Positions 54,801 to 63,424 of a stretch of 64,000 bases of DNA are shown here, piece by piece. How positions within the stretch are numbered: the first letter of the stretch is position 1; each line of letters starts with the position of its first letter. Position numbers and translations under genes: made by a program. The stretch is from Fischerella sp. PCC 9431 (GTDB lineage: Bacteria > Cyanobacteriota > Cyanobacteriia > Cyanobacteriales > Nostocaceae). Where the stretch lies: NCBI RefSeq assembly GCF_000447295.1, contig NZ_KE650771.1, positions 877,151 to 941,150 of the forward strand, written 5' to 3'. The notes below the pieces were generated by a model. It had not been told where the DNA came from. It saw only the letters and a list, made by a program, of their open reading frames with translations, and did no database searches.

Positions 54801-56787
54801 CCATGCTGGCAGTAAATACGCTTTCCGAAGCGACATCCATAGCAAATAATCGTTGCTGGGCATGGTGACGTTCTACTTGGGTTAAGCTGGTGGGTGGCAG
54901 AAAAATCAGCTGGCTGGGTAAACAAGCTCGTCTCTCACTAAAAGTCGCATCTAAGAAGTCAAACCACTCGCGTACTTGTGGGAAATAAAGGCACAAATCA
55001 GACAACATCTGGGGATATTGCGACCCTTCACCAGGAAATATAAAAGCTGTCTTGCCGGGATTGACATTTGCATCAACTTCTGCATAGGAAATGCTGTTGC
55101 GAGTTTGGAATCTGCTTTTGGGAGAATTTTGTAATTTCTCCACCGCTTGGCTAAGTTTTTGTTGTAATTCTGGAATATCTTTGGCGACTATAGCCAAACG
55201 ACAGGAAGCAGTAGATTGAGTTGATAGGGTGTAGGCTATTTCCGCTAGAGTTAGTTGGGGATGATTTTGCAGAAGTTGGCGAATTCGGTGGATAGAATTT
55301 AACAAAGCTGCTCGATGCTCACCGGAAAACAACAGCAGTTCTGTAGGCCATCGTTGGTGTAGTAATTTAGTTGATTGTACAGGTTGGTTGGGATACTCTT
55401 CTAAAACCGCATGAGCATTAATCCCACCAAACCCAAAAGAATTGACACCCGCCCTTCTTGGTGTAGAGCGATCGCCATGAATCCAAGGTCGTGCCTGAGT
55501 ATTAATATAAAAAGGAGTCTTTTCGATTTCTAGAGCAGGAGCAACTTCATCACACAGTGTTGGTGGCAAAATTTTATGGTATAATGCCAACGCCGTTTTA
55601 ATTATCCCTGCGGCACCGGCTGCGGGAATGCAGTGACCAATCATTGATTTCACAGAACCCAAAGCACACTTCGGTAATTGCTCTTGACGTTGACCAAAAA
55701 TTTGGGTTAAGGAACGTAATTCTGTTTGATCTCCCAAGGCAATACCTGTACCATGTGCTTCAATCATGCCGATTGTAGTCGGGTCAACACCACTTTCTTG
55801 GTAGGCGCGTTGGAGGGCTAGCACTTCCCCTTCCAAACGCGGTGCTAAAAGCCCCAAACCCTTACCATCACTGGAACTACCCACACCTTTGATCACCGCA
55901 TAAATGCGATCGCCATCTTTTTCAGCATCACCTAACCGTTTCAAAACTAAAATTCCCAAACCTTCCCCCAACAGCGTCCCACTCGCCTTGCTGTCAAAAG
56001 GTTTAATCTGGTTGTGAGACAAAGCACCTAGCTGACAAAAAATCATGTAAATTTGCGGTGGTGTGGAAGCATGAACACCCCCAGCTAAAACCATGTCACA
56101 GCGATCGCTTAATAATTCTTTCATCGCCAGGTCTACAGCAATTAAAGAAGAAGCACAAGCTGCATCAACAATGTAATTAGGTCCCATCAAGTTGAGGCGA
56201 TTAGCAATACGACCTGTAATTACATTTGGCACTAGTCCCGGTGCCATCTCCGGCGTGAAAGGTGGTAAGCTGGTCTTTAGCTGTTTGCGAATTTCATCTA
56301 AAGTATTTTCATCTAAGTCTGGATGCAATTGTTTTAGTAAATTCAAGGTCTGGTCTACAATCTGACCATGTTGCAACAGCGTGTTGTAGCCCCGGTTAAT
56401 ATAAGTCCCACGACCTAGAATAATACCTGTTTTTTCTCGGTTGAAAGGGCGATCAATATAGCCTGCATCTTGCAGCGCTTCCCACGCAAGTTTGAGAGCC
56501 AGAAAATGATCTGGTTCCCCACCATCTACGGAATTAGGCATAATCCCAAATTCTAGAGGATTGAATTCCGCCAAATCTCCTAAAAAACCACCTTTACGAG
56601 TGTAGATGCGGTCATTTGCCGTTGAATCAGGGTTAAAATAGGGCTTTCCCCATTGATCAGGTGCATCTTGAACCGCATTCACCTGATTTAAGATATTTTG
56701 CCAATATGTACGCAGATCCTTCGCTCCAGGAAATAAAGCGGACATACCAACAATGGCAATATCGAGAGATGAATTTGACAAAATCAT
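51874..56787 (-). CDS. Iterative-type polyketide synthase KS-AT-DH with C-terminal PPTase-like domain
   Basis: 1637 aa. KS (about 8-465) with a complete triad Cys211 (DAACASS), His345 (EAHGTG) and His385 (SMIGH). AT (about 570-890) with Ser682 in VGHSTGE. A linker of about 150 aa follows. DH-like double hotdog (about 1090-1400) with His1118 in DHTIGG and Asp1304 in LLDAAGQLVGYW. C-terminal domain (about 1430-1637) like 4'-phosphopantetheinyl transferases: IGIHIEH, FSESELQQL and WSAKKAVAKALG. In that domain Asp of GID is His and Glu of WxxKE is Lys1582, so it may be inactive or structural. No KR, ER, thioesterase or internal ACP is seen. The order recalls enediyne/PUFA-type iterative synthases but without a ketoreductase. 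Product unknown; not the heterocyst glycolipid (hgl) set. Confidence 0.88.
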   Translation of the reverse strand: MILSNSSLDIAIVGMSALFPGAKDLRTYWQNILNQVNAVQDAPDQWGKPYFNPDSTANDRIYTRKGGFLGDLAEFNPLEFGIMPNSVDGGEPDHFLALKLAWEALQDAGYIDRPFNREKTGIILGRGTYINRGYNTLLQHGQIVDQTLNLLKQLHPDLDENTLDEIRKQLKTSLPPFTPEMAPGLVPNVITGRIANRLNLMGPNYIVDAACASSLIAVDLAMKELLSDRCDMVLAGGVHASTPPQIYMIFCQLGALSHNQIKPFDSKASGTLLGEGLGILVLKRLGDAEKDGDRIYAVIKGVGSSSDGKGLGLLAPRLEGEVLALQRAYQESGVDPTTIGMIEAHGTGIALGDQTELRSLTQIFGQRQEQLPKCALGSVKSMIGHCIPAAGAAGIIKTALALYHKILPPTLCDEVAPALEIEKTPFYINTQARPWIHGDRSTPRRAGVNSFGFGGINAHAVLEEYPNQPVQSTKLLHQRWPTELLLFSGEHRAALLNSIHRIRQLLQNHPQLTLAEIAYTLSTQSTASCRLAIVAKDIPELQQKLSQAVEKLQNSPKSRFQTRNSISYAEVDANVNPGKTAFIFPGEGSQYPQMLSDLCLYFPQVREWFDFLDATFSERRACLPSQLIFLPPTSLTQVERHHAQQRLFAMDVASESVFTASMALYELLDNLGVHCDVMVGHSTGENAALIASGTVRLSDRMELMSKMRHLNQIYLDLEMENNIPKGALVTVGAIAPEILQQVLDEFDNRLHLAIDNCPNQVVLFGSVNDIDAVTSKLQAMGGICSRLPFDRAYHTPLFAPVGTAFLEFYNDLEIKSGDTPIYSCATAALFPDEPGEIRALAAQQWSSRVRFRETVLQLYESGVKNFIEVGPSSNLTSFVSDILYGREHQAIASNTQRLSGLEQIQHLLGRLFVNGYGVDTSALYLHRQVNLISLETTQVGETPKSRSVLELTMPIMQLQPDFVNHLREKLQASKSGSVADLGAIASTQEDAQPSSQEFEFPDLTDKLSPRQSVSQSPPLVPEDQHISIVLDHFHLMQEFLDSQARVMRALHSQLVDRNNGVIGDFVNMSLAVPDINNWQVSRFDETFPLLGEIVEHSSQYLYCQRRFDMQRDIFLYDHTIGGQVSQRRLNLFPLPVIPFTVSMETLAEAAVYLVGKDKVVVGLYDLRGYRWLALDRGELTVKIKAQLQPQPDPQIWEVKVQLFQVGESSTIDHLVFEGNVRLAHQFPGFPAPLPFHLERPAPSRWSDSDLYCHGMFHGPRFQGVKHIRQWGLQGIEADLEAIAIEDFFSHTQKPVFQIDAGLLDAAGQLVGYWVLEQFGTDFNVFPFQVRAFHQYVSPLPPNSAVLCRGLMHFTSEWQTEASFDFLDTRGQVIARLEGWQDRYFSVPHRYYQCRLHPQTAYLSDAWLQTETQMIIRRIEPFPEHFLDDSWSIWKRVLAHLILNESERDFWYNLLQKGTERTDWLISCIAAKDTIRQWAKQNFNVQLAPVDIEVISTTTGKLVVRCPELEAIAKVLPNIAISQAQGFVVAAIAHLGKSIGIHIEHFDSVHTDNLIATAFSESELQQLSQRQHSDIIGLWSAKKAVAKALGRGLQNDPTQWLITHISTDGQWITVNYNGESFIVQLCYGDRQVLAICQY

Positions 56788-56863
56788 TATGATGTCCGCC
56801 TAACGCGGTTTATTTGTTTACCTCTCAAATTTAGGTTGACAGAGTACTAAAGTACTTCACCAG

Positions 56864-56966
56864 ACTCGCTATGAGAGGTTTTTAGTCAGGATTTTAGTCC
56901 TTTATGAGCGCTTTACGCGCAGCGTTTCCGCAGGGTAACGCTTACTACGAAACCATCATAGCGAGT
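56864..56966. mobile_element. MITE-like inverted-repeat element upstream of the polyketide synthase
   Basis: ACTCGCTATGA (56864-56874) and TCATAGCGAGT (56956-56966) form a perfect 11-bp inverted repeat enclosing 81 bases that include ttttagtcaggattttagtc and gcgctttacgcgcagcgttt. It lies 76 bases before the synthase ATG, so it may contribute to or disturb its promoter. Confidence 0.5.
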
Positions 56967-57016
56967 GTGATCAAATACTAGCTTTCTTCCTTTCTCCCTT
57001 ACACCCTAATTGCAAA

Positions 57017-57259
57017 TCAATATAAAGGTTCTACGCGGATTGCTTTTATAATTGCATCCGCATCCGTAGCACTCTGGTCTAATTTAGGAACAACAGCTAC
57101 ATTTATTACTCGACAGTCTATTGCTCCTTCTATACCTACATGTCTGTAGATGTAATCTCCTACTCTCGGTACAACTCCAAATCTAGCTCTATACTGACAA
57201 ATGGAATTAGTCTTTGTTTCATCTGTTTGATCGTAAATAAAAACTGCTAGGTCAAACAT
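57017..57259 (-). CDS. Hypothetical protein
   Basis: 80 aa, beta-rich sequence (CQYRARFGVVPRVGDYIYRH, then DCRVINVAVVPKL). No membrane or signal segment. AAGGA lies about 11 nt before the ATG. It starts 1 base after the stop of a 47-codon ORF on the same strand, so the two may form a small operon. Function unknown. Confidence 0.55.
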   Translation of the reverse strand: MFDLAVFIYDQTDETKTNSICQYRARFGVVPRVGDYIYRHVGIEGAIDCRVINVAVVPKLDQSATDADAIIKAIRVEPLY

Positions 57260-57260
57260 T

Positions 57261-57404
57261 TTACTTTTTCCTTCGCACTAAAACCTTTGCTGTAGTAGTT
57301 GCACCGATGTCTCTATTTGTTTGTGTATTTGCGCCACTACTGTTGACATGATTGCTATTGCAGCTACAACACTTTACCTCTACATACCCTGATGGTATCT
57401 GCAT
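57261..57404 (-). CDS. Hypothetical 47-aa cysteine-containing protein
   Basis: MQIPSGYVEVKCCSCNSNHV and then a Thr/Asn-rich part ending KVLVRRKK. CCSC resembles half of a zinc knuckle. The stop TAA is one base before the ATG of the 80-aa gene, which argues for a real two-gene unit. The ribosome-binding site is weak. No family known. Confidence 0.35.
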   Translation of the reverse strand: MQIPSGYVEVKCCSCNSNHVNSSGANTQTNRDIGATTTAKVLVRRKK

Positions 57405-57820
57405 TGTATCTACAGCCCTGATATTTCAATGCTTCCTATGATTTTTTCGCTGTGCTGTTTGTTGTAGCTACAGCAATTTAATCGTAAGTATAGATGCCAA
57501 ATAAAGGTAATTCGATTGAGATATGGCTCTTTACTGAGTTATCAATACTAAAGTAAATCGGTCAGCATTCGAGTCAGCATTGTTCCAGTCTGAAGTAATG
57601 GCTTATAACTGTTGATCTAGTTTCAATATTATGCTGTGATCACGTGAAATGTTCAATCAGTAAATCTGAAATAAAAAAAATAACGCAAGTATAAGGATTT
57701 GCTATTGAGTAGATAATATTACGTAAGGTATAGCAATGCAATACACACCCATAAATATCCACACATCATATTAATATCGTCAGACAAAATGATCTGACGA
57801 TTTCAAGCAAATAAAGCTAA
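57405..57820. other. Intergenic region without a gene
   Basis: AT-rich with many short stops in all frames. Weak inverted repeat tgtagctaca near 57473; no terminator recognised. Confidence 0.5.
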
Positions 57821-58201
57821 TTAGTCAACCAGAATTTTTAATGCTTCTTTCAGTAGCAACTTAACTCGATATATTTCAAAAAGCTTTTGCTGATAAAATT
57901 GCCAATCCTCATCTTTTAGCCATTCATCATTTTGAGTAGCTCGAATTAAAGCAAACTGGCTGTCTGTTGGTTCACCAATGAGATTGAGGATGTACTCCAA
58001 ATAAAGTACAGCATTATTACCAGGCGATCGCAATCCCACTCCTTCACGCATTTGATCAATCGCCCGATACGGGAATCTCAGCAGGACATTTATCCAGCTT
58101 TCTGCTTTATGATGATTACCAAGTGGCTGTATTCGGTAATGCTTGGCGATCGCTTTCAAATCTTCTAAAGATAGTGATTCCAGCTGTTCTCTTGATAGCA
58201 T
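57821..58201 (-). CDS. Hypothetical protein with SAP-like N-terminal motif
   Basis: 126 aa. The N-terminus LESLSLEDLKAIAKHYRIQP and following SWINVLL resembles a SAP/helix-extended-loop-helix motif, a possible nucleic-acid-binding element; the rest is helical (FYQQKLFEIYRVKLLLKEAL). It diverges from the small RHH-like gene at 58323. Function unknown. Confidence 0.6.
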   Translation of the reverse strand: MLSREQLESLSLEDLKAIAKHYRIQPLGNHHKAESWINVLLRFPYRAIDQMREGVGLRSPGNNAVLYLEYILNLIGEPTDSQFALIRATQNDEWLKDEDWQFYQQKLFEIYRVKLLLKEALKILVD

Positions 58202-58322
58202 AGTGATGTCTCGTTGTTATGGGACTCAGTGGCTGTGTAACTTTGGCGAGTCAGCAGCCACTAATTAATTATTATCCCACGTGTACACGAGTGACTAGAT
58301 AATTTTTATATTTATACAAATT

Positions 58323-58517
58323 ATGCCTAAAGGCAAACCAGAAAACTTAAAACCGTTTACCACAGATAGAGAAAAACCACTTACCAAAACACTGTCAATC
58401 AGGGTATCTGAATCAACCTACCAAGAAGTAAAAAGCAAAGATAACCCAGGCGAATTTTGCCGTCAAGCCATCCAAAAGGCGCTGGATGAGGACAAGCACG
58501 AACAAGATAATAAGTAG
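58323..58517 (+). CDS. Small ribbon-helix-helix-like protein
   Basis: 64 aa. The segment LTKTLSIRVSESTYQEVKSK, then a helix PGEFCRQAIQKALDE, fits the strand-helix-helix pattern of RHH DNA-binding proteins. The N-terminal 20 residues are basic and disordered. It could be an antitoxin or a plasmid/phage-type regulator; no toxin gene adjoins it. Confidence 0.55.
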   Translation: MPKGKPENLKPFTTDREKPLTKTLSIRVSESTYQEVKSKDNPGEFCRQAIQKALDEDKHEQDNK

Positions 58518-58540
58518 AACAGGTTAAATAATTCAAGGCT

Positions 58541-58588
58541 CGTAGTGAGAACTTTAGTTCTCAAAAAAGGACTAAAGTCCTTACTACG
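58541..58588. repeat. Inverted dispersed repeat (cgtagtgagaac...actacg)
   Basis: The left arm cgtagtgagaactttagttc and the reverse of the right arm cgtagtaaggactttagtcc are imperfectly complementary over about 20 bp. Each arm is itself a small hairpin (gagaactttagttctc; aggactaaagtcct). Similar 'tttagtcc' text occurs near 56880-56900. Confidence 0.7.
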
Positions 58589-58687
58589 AAATGAATCCGA
58601 GTTTTTTACATTAGTTAACATAGTTTGGTTTTTTCAAGTCGTTCTACTTATGCCTTGATTAATTATTGAGTTAAGCCCACAATCTTT

Positions 58688-58717
58688 TGTAGAGACGCGA
58701 TATATCGCGTCTCTACA
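58688..58717. repeat. Perfect 30-bp palindrome (tgtagagacgcgatatat...)
   Basis: tgtagagacgcgata followed by its exact reverse complement. The half-sequence gcgtctctacaa also ends the 26-bp repeat array at 4720-4745, so this is one of a dispersed family. On RNA it would be a long hairpin, placed 51 bases after the quinone oxidoreductase stop codon on the minus strand. Confidence 0.85.
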
Positions 58718-58768
58718 GGGTCTGTATTTGTATCAGATTTTTTATGAAATGGTATTAGGCGTCGAAGG

Positions 58769-59767
58769 TCAAAACACCAGAACAACTTTACCTATCATCG
58801 AACCAGATTCAATTAACTGATGTGCTTTTGCTGCTTCTGCTAACGGTAACTCATGACTGACATGAATCTTCAACTTACCTGCATCAATATATTTAGCACA
58901 CTCTGTTAAGATTTCTGCTTGGTGCTGTTGCGCTTCCACTATCCCTTGCGCCATTGGTGTGAGCATTAATTCTAAACCAATACGAAGATTCCGGTTTCTC
59001 GCAGCTTTCCAAACCGTATTAGCATTTGGTTCTAAAATCGTCACGATATCACCATACATCCGCACTGCTGGGAAAGTTTTCTGAAAAGTTTCTCCACCTA
59101 CAGTATCAAAAGCCAAGTCTACACCTTCACCATCAGTCCAGTCTAAAGCCGCTTGGACAAAATCTGTTTGTTTATAGAAAATCGGATGATCTGCACCGAG
59201 TTGTTTGACAAAATTAGCTTTTTCTTGAGAACCTACTGTTGTGCAGACATCTGCGCCTTTGAGTTTAGCTAGCTGAATTGCTACATGACCAACACCACCA
59301 GCACCAGCATGAATCAAGACGCGATCGCCCGGTTCTAATCTTCCCCGTTCATATAAAGCTTCCCAAGCGGTAATCAATACTAAAGGTGCGGCGGCGGCAA
59401 CAGCAAACGAGACAGATTTGGGTTTGTGGGCTGCAAAACGCTCATCAATTGTAGTATATTCAGCATAATTACCTTGGTGTGCGCCTAACCCACCATTGCA
59501 AAAATATACTTCATCACCAACGTTAAAATTCTTGACAGCAGCACCGACTGCTTCAACTACACCCGCACCATCACACCCTAAAATAGCAGGCATTTGATCG
59601 GGGTAGAAAGTGCCACGTTTGCGAAGTTTAGTATCAATGGGGTTAACACCAGCTGCTCTTAAGTGTATCAAAAGTTCTGTTTCACCAACAGGAACACCAG
59701 GATTTGTCACATCTTGTAGTTGCAGAACTTCTGGATTTCCGGGTGCTGTCATTAATACTGCTTTCAT
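58769..59767 (-). CDS. NADPH:quinone oxidoreductase / zinc-independent MDR alcohol dehydrogenase
   Basis: 332 aa medium-chain dehydrogenase/reductase. N-terminal GroES-like part (LIHLRAAGVNPIDTKLRKRG, ILGCDGAGVVEAVG) and a Rossmann domain with VLIHAGAGGVGHVAIQLAKL. The catalytic and structural zinc cysteines are missing, as in quinone reductases. The C-terminal HQLIESGSMIGKVVL is typical. Probably reduces quinones or enones with NADPH. GGAGG precedes ATG 59767. Confidence 0.9.
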   Translation of the reverse strand: MKAVLMTAPGNPEVLQLQDVTNPGVPVGETELLIHLRAAGVNPIDTKLRKRGTFYPDQMPAILGCDGAGVVEAVGAAVKNFNVGDEVYFCNGGLGAHQGNYAEYTTIDERFAAHKPKSVSFAVAAAAPLVLITAWEALYERGRLEPGDRVLIHAGAGGVGHVAIQLAKLKGADVCTTVGSQEKANFVKQLGADHPIFYKQTDFVQAALDWTDGEGVDLAFDTVGGETFQKTFPAVRMYGDIVTILEPNANTVWKAARNRNLRIGLELMLTPMAQGIVEAQQHQAEILTECAKYIDAGKLKIHVSHELPLAEAAKAHQLIESGSMIGKVVLVF

Positions 59768-59816
59768 GACTTGTTCCTCCGTGTGCTTGCATTGTCAATT
59801 TAGCGCAAACAGGTAG

Positions 59817-60041
59817 AGCGATCGCATAGATAAGCTCAAAACAGATCCAGAAAAACAGGGTAAACCTTTAGTTGACAACCTCAAGGGATATCGTAGTGTC
59901 AGGGTTGTAGGTCAACGTTACAGAATCATTTATAAAGTTGAATTTGAAAAAGTGGTGGTTTTGGTAGTTGGTGTAGGACTACGAAAAGAAGGTGATAAAG
60001 GCGATATTTACACACTCATACAGAAATTGTTAGAAGAGTAA
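59817..60041 (+). pseudogene. RelE/ParE-type toxin remnant
   Basis: A frame without a start codon, open after TAG 59814-59816, encodes about 74 residues: PEKQGKPLVDNLKGYRSVRV, then GQRYRIIYKVE and VVLVVGVGLRKEGDKGDIY. This is the core and C-terminus of RelE-family mRNA interferases; about the first 30 residues and any antitoxin gene are missing. A decayed toxin gene, unlikely to be functional. Confidence 0.7.
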
Positions 60042-60149
60042 GAAAAGCAATATTGCCAACATCTATCTATAGGAATAGATTGATCAAAAGTCAGAAACTT
60101 ATGAGAGATGTTATCAGTCTGATGATTCACATTCTCCGAAAATTCTCTT

Positions 60150-61550
60150 ATGCCAGAACAAGCTCAAGGTATTCCCGGAATACCTGATCTTACGCATCCT
60201 ACCGAACTGCTTCAGTTTGGAACTCACATTCTCAAAGGTTCGCTGTTATTAGTATTTATAGTTATTGCTTTGGGAATTGCGATCGCTCTGCTCAATTTTT
60301 CCCTGCGTCGTAATCAAGCAGAACAGGCAAATTTTATTGATGAATGGGCAATTCGCTATTCGCAAATTTTATCAGGACTACCACACTTAACTCTAATTTT
60401 AATTTTATTAATCGCAGGATTTTTTCTTTGCTCAACTTTGAGTAACAGATATCACCACTGGGAACAAGCAAAAGTAGCACAAGTAGCAGAAAGTGTTGCT
60501 GGTGACAGGCTAGAACAAATCGCGCCGCAAATACGTTATGTAGTGCAAGTACCCTACAGTTACACCACGCAAGTTAATGGCAAAATCGTCAAAGTCAATG
60601 AGACGCGAGAAGAAAATCGCTACCTGACGCTAGCTGGTTCGCAAATTCAGGTCAAAATTGATCAAACTCCCGATGTGCAGAATCGCCGTGCCACATATCG
60701 CGTAGACTATACAGCAGACTATAAAGTAGTTAATCAACTCAAAGATATTGATAGTTTTTTCTTTGAAACACCACCACCTAACGGTTATTCGCTGCTTTCC
60801 AACTATAAAGTAGAGCGTGACGGTAATAGACTGCAACAAACCAATCCAGGTGACTATGGTTTTCCCTTTCGTCTTCAACCAGGGGAAGAAACCAGCTTTC
60901 GAGTTACCTATAAAACTCAAGGGGGGTCACGCTGGGTTTATAGTGCTAATGGACAGTTACTCCAAAATTTTCGCTTAGTAGCCACTGCTAACTTTCCAGG
61001 GGCTGATTTTGCTAGTGGTATTGTACCAACGGAAATTGCAGGCGAAGGACAAAGTACCCGCTTTACTTGGGTTTTTGACGATAATGTTTCTGTGAGAAAC
61101 CCCTTTGGTGTGTTTACAAATACTAACCCTGTTCGTAATACAGGTGTGCTTCCCCGGCTATTATTGTTAGCGCCAGCAATATTTTTATGGTGGATATTAT
61201 TGCTATATTTATCTATTCCGATAAATTTAAAAAATATCGCTGTTGCTGGTGGTATATTCTTTGCCTGTCTGTTGGCTTTAACTTACACTAGCCGTATTAT
61301 GAGTCCCCAGTTTGCTTGGACTTTGATTTCTCTAGTTTTACTAGTATTAACTTGGGGACTGGGTACAAATATTCGTGCTTCCTTAGCTGCGGTGATCTGT
61401 ACTATTGCTGGCGCTGTGCTACCCATATTTGGATTGTTAGTATCATACAGTGGATTAACACTTAGTTTAGCCGGTTTTCTTTCCGCAGTTTGGTTAGCGA
61501 TTCGTCATTGGTTTAGCTTGTACAGACTACAACCACAGGATCATCAATGA
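60150..61550 (+). CDS. Polytopic membrane protein with large extracytoplasmic domain
   Basis: 466 aa. TM1 about residues 26-48 (LKGSLLLVFIVIALGIAIAL), TM2 about 72-95, an extracytoplasmic beta-rich domain (about 100-325, with QVPYSYTTQVNGKIVKVNE), then about five TM helices to the C-terminus. No enzyme motif is seen and no family is recognised. Monocistronic; it converges on the epimerase gene with a hairpin between. Confidence 0.65.
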   Translation: MPEQAQGIPGIPDLTHPTELLQFGTHILKGSLLLVFIVIALGIAIALLNFSLRRNQAEQANFIDEWAIRYSQILSGLPHLTLILILLIAGFFLCSTLSNRYHHWEQAKVAQVAESVAGDRLEQIAPQIRYVVQVPYSYTTQVNGKIVKVNETREENRYLTLAGSQIQVKIDQTPDVQNRRATYRVDYTADYKVVNQLKDIDSFFFETPPPNGYSLLSNYKVERDGNRLQQTNPGDYGFPFRLQPGEETSFRVTYKTQGGSRWVYSANGQLLQNFRLVATANFPGADFASGIVPTEIAGEGQSTRFTWVFDDNVSVRNPFGVFTNTNPVRNTGVLPRLLLLAPAIFLWWILLLYLSIPINLKNIAVAGGIFFACLLALTYTSRIMSPQFAWTLISLVLLVLTWGLGTNIRASLAAVICTIAGAVLPIFGLLVSYSGLTLSLAGFLSAVWLAIRHWFSLYRLQPQDHQ

Positions 61551-61710
61551 CAAATTTATATATTTACTATTACTAATTGCAAATGATTAAAGTTGGTGGG
61601 TAATTAGGTAACTTCAAGAAATAAGTTATCTGAAATTTCAAATCAAACAAGCTGTTAATTCTTTGGGTTAAGGATTTGGAAGATTATCTAATAAATTTTT
61701 TAGAAAATTA

Positions 61711-61740
61711 GGTTGGGTTTCGCTGTCACTCAACCCAACC
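61711..61740. terminator. Hairpin between convergent genes
   Basis: GGTTGGGTT/AACCCAACC, a perfect 9-bp stem with a 12-nt loop. It lies between the stops of the membrane protein and epimerase genes. No T run follows, so it may be a dispersed repeat that doubles as a bidirectional terminator. A further gttgggttg copy follows at 61758. Confidence 0.5.
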
Positions 61741-61816
61741 AAGCGGTGAAAATGTTGGGTTGATGTAAGGAAAACCAACCTACTCTTAATCCACTGTTTT
61801 TAAGCTAGACATGCCA

Positions 61817-63424
61817 TTATTGTGTTAGCAAATGAGGTACTTTTATCCTGCTTTTTTCCCCATCAAACTCTCTGACATTTCGGGAAACTGCTCGTAGATA
61901 CGCGATCTCTTCTGGGATAGAAGATAAGTTGGCTAGTATCTCAATTAACTCATCAAATTTATTCGGAGTTATTTGGGCATTAATCAAAATCTCTTTGTTT
62001 AGTCTGCCATACAAACCTTGAACTAATAGTTCCAAAATGTCTCGATAGACATGTATAGAAATTCCTTCGGCTGACAAAGATTTTGAGTTAACTCCCCACT
62101 TTAAAATTTTCAAGAGTGTCTGTGGAGATGCTTGGGAAAAAATGAAACTAGCTACCTCACTTACTGCTTTTCCTAGACACTGTTTTATGTGATTTTCTGG
62201 TAAAAAAGGCACGTCTGTCAAGGTTTGTAAAACAGCTAAAAACTTAGCCATTGGTTGTGGAGAAAAATATGCCATTTTTCCAATAAACATATCTCCATAA
62301 TCATCGATTAATTGTGGCTCCAGCACATTAGCTAGGAGATTAATTTCTGTCGGTTTACTACAGTTAATATGACCAAGAAAAAAATCCTCTTTATATCCTG
62401 GTATCAGCCCTTGAAAATAAATTGGAAGCTGTTTGCCAGACTGAAGTATTTTATATAGTGCCATTTCCAAAGTTTCTGTAGGCCAGCCTAAATTACGTAC
62501 TGTAAGAAATCGTAGACTACCAGGCTGAGATAACACGATTGCATTCAGTAACAGGTGTACAGCTTCGCTAACATTTTGAGCTGTTACATAACGCTCAGGA
62601 GCATGAACATTGACAATTTTATTTTGCTGGATCTTATCGTCTATTTGCTGACAAAACGAGCTGTTTTCCAGCATATGAGTAAAGCGTACCATTCCATAAG
62701 TGACTTTACCTTCAGACGCTGCTTGGGCAAATTGCCACTCACAAAATTTCTTCGAGGCTGCATAAACTTCAGTTGTAAAATACCTGGAAGCCTTGCCCGT
62801 TGAAGAGAAAATGCATTGCTGCACTCCAAAATTTTCACAAAGTTGAATGATATTTTGCGTGCCAAAGATACCAGTCGTAACCGTTTCTCGAATTTGAATC
62901 TCAGCGAGCCAAGGTAGGCGTTGGGCTGCTAGGTGGAAAACGATATCTGGCTTCTCAATACTAAATATGTGGCTGAGAGCATCGTAATTGCGTACATCAG
63001 CTGCGTATAGTGTAAGTGATGCTATCTGTTTCCTAATCGGTTTGAGTTCTAAAGAGTTAGAACATCGTGCTTTGTCTACTGAAATTACATGTCTTGCACC
63101 AAGCTCGACAAGTTTCTTTACTAAATGGCTACCGACGCAACCCTCGCCTCCAGTGACAAGCACTACTTTTCCTTGAAGTTTTTTCCTAACTTCGGCTTGA
63201 TATAGGTGAATCCTGCGATTGTGTACGTCGGTAAAAGGATCTGTTTGCAACTTGCCTTCTGCCATATATGCTTGAATCAGCTGTGCTGTGAGGGTCTGCA
63301 AAGTCGCAAGCACTGTAGGATCTTCAGGAGTTGCCGAACCAGGTGGTACTAGTTGCTGTATGCTTTTAATGATTTCAGCTTTGCTGGTGCTATACACTAC
63401 TAACGAGTCAAACTTAGGTTTCAA
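61817..63424 (-). CDS. NAD-dependent epimerase/dehydratase, CapD-like, with extra C-terminal domain
   Basis: 535 aa. An N-terminal helical part of about 90 residues precedes the Rossmann domain VVLVTGGEGCVGSHLVKKL, with DVRNYDAL, VFHLAAQRLPWLAE, FSSTGKASRYFT and the YAASKKFCEWQFA active-site segment (Tyr, Lys). The last 150 residues are helical and not part of the usual fold. It is likely to modify a nucleotide sugar for extracellular polysaccharide, but it stands alone. The start is TTG 63424; no ATG is available in frame nearby. Confidence 0.75.
   Translation of the reverse strand: MKPKFDSLVVYSTSKAEIIKSIQQLVPPGSATPEDPTVLATLQTLTAQLIQAYMAEGKLQTDPFTDVHNRRIHLYQAEVRKKLQGKVVLVTGGEGCVGSHLVKKLVELGARHVISVDKARCSNSLELKPIRKQIASLTLYAADVRNYDALSHIFSIEKPDIVFHLAAQRLPWLAEIQIRETVTTGIFGTQNIIQLCENFGVQQCIFSSTGKASRYFTTEVYAASKKFCEWQFAQAASEGKVTYGMVRFTHMLENSSFCQQIDDKIQQNKIVNVHAPERYVTAQNVSEAVHLLLNAIVLSQPGSLRFLTVRNLGWPTETLEMALYKILQSGKQLPIYFQGLIPGYKEDFFLGHINCSKPTEINLLANVLEPQLIDDYGDMFIGKMAYFSPQPMAKFLAVLQTLTDVPFLPENHIKQCLGKAVSEVASFIFSQASPQTLLKILKWGVNSKSLSAEGISIHVYRDILELLVQGLYGRLNKEILINAQITPNKFDELIEILANLSSIPEEIAYLRAVSRNVREFDGEKSRIKVPHLLTQ

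Noticed and set aside
51874-56787. Heterocyst glycolipid synthase (hglE)
   Set aside because: Domain order lacks the ACPs, and the neighbours are not hgl genes (hglD, hglC, hglG, hetN, hetI-type set).
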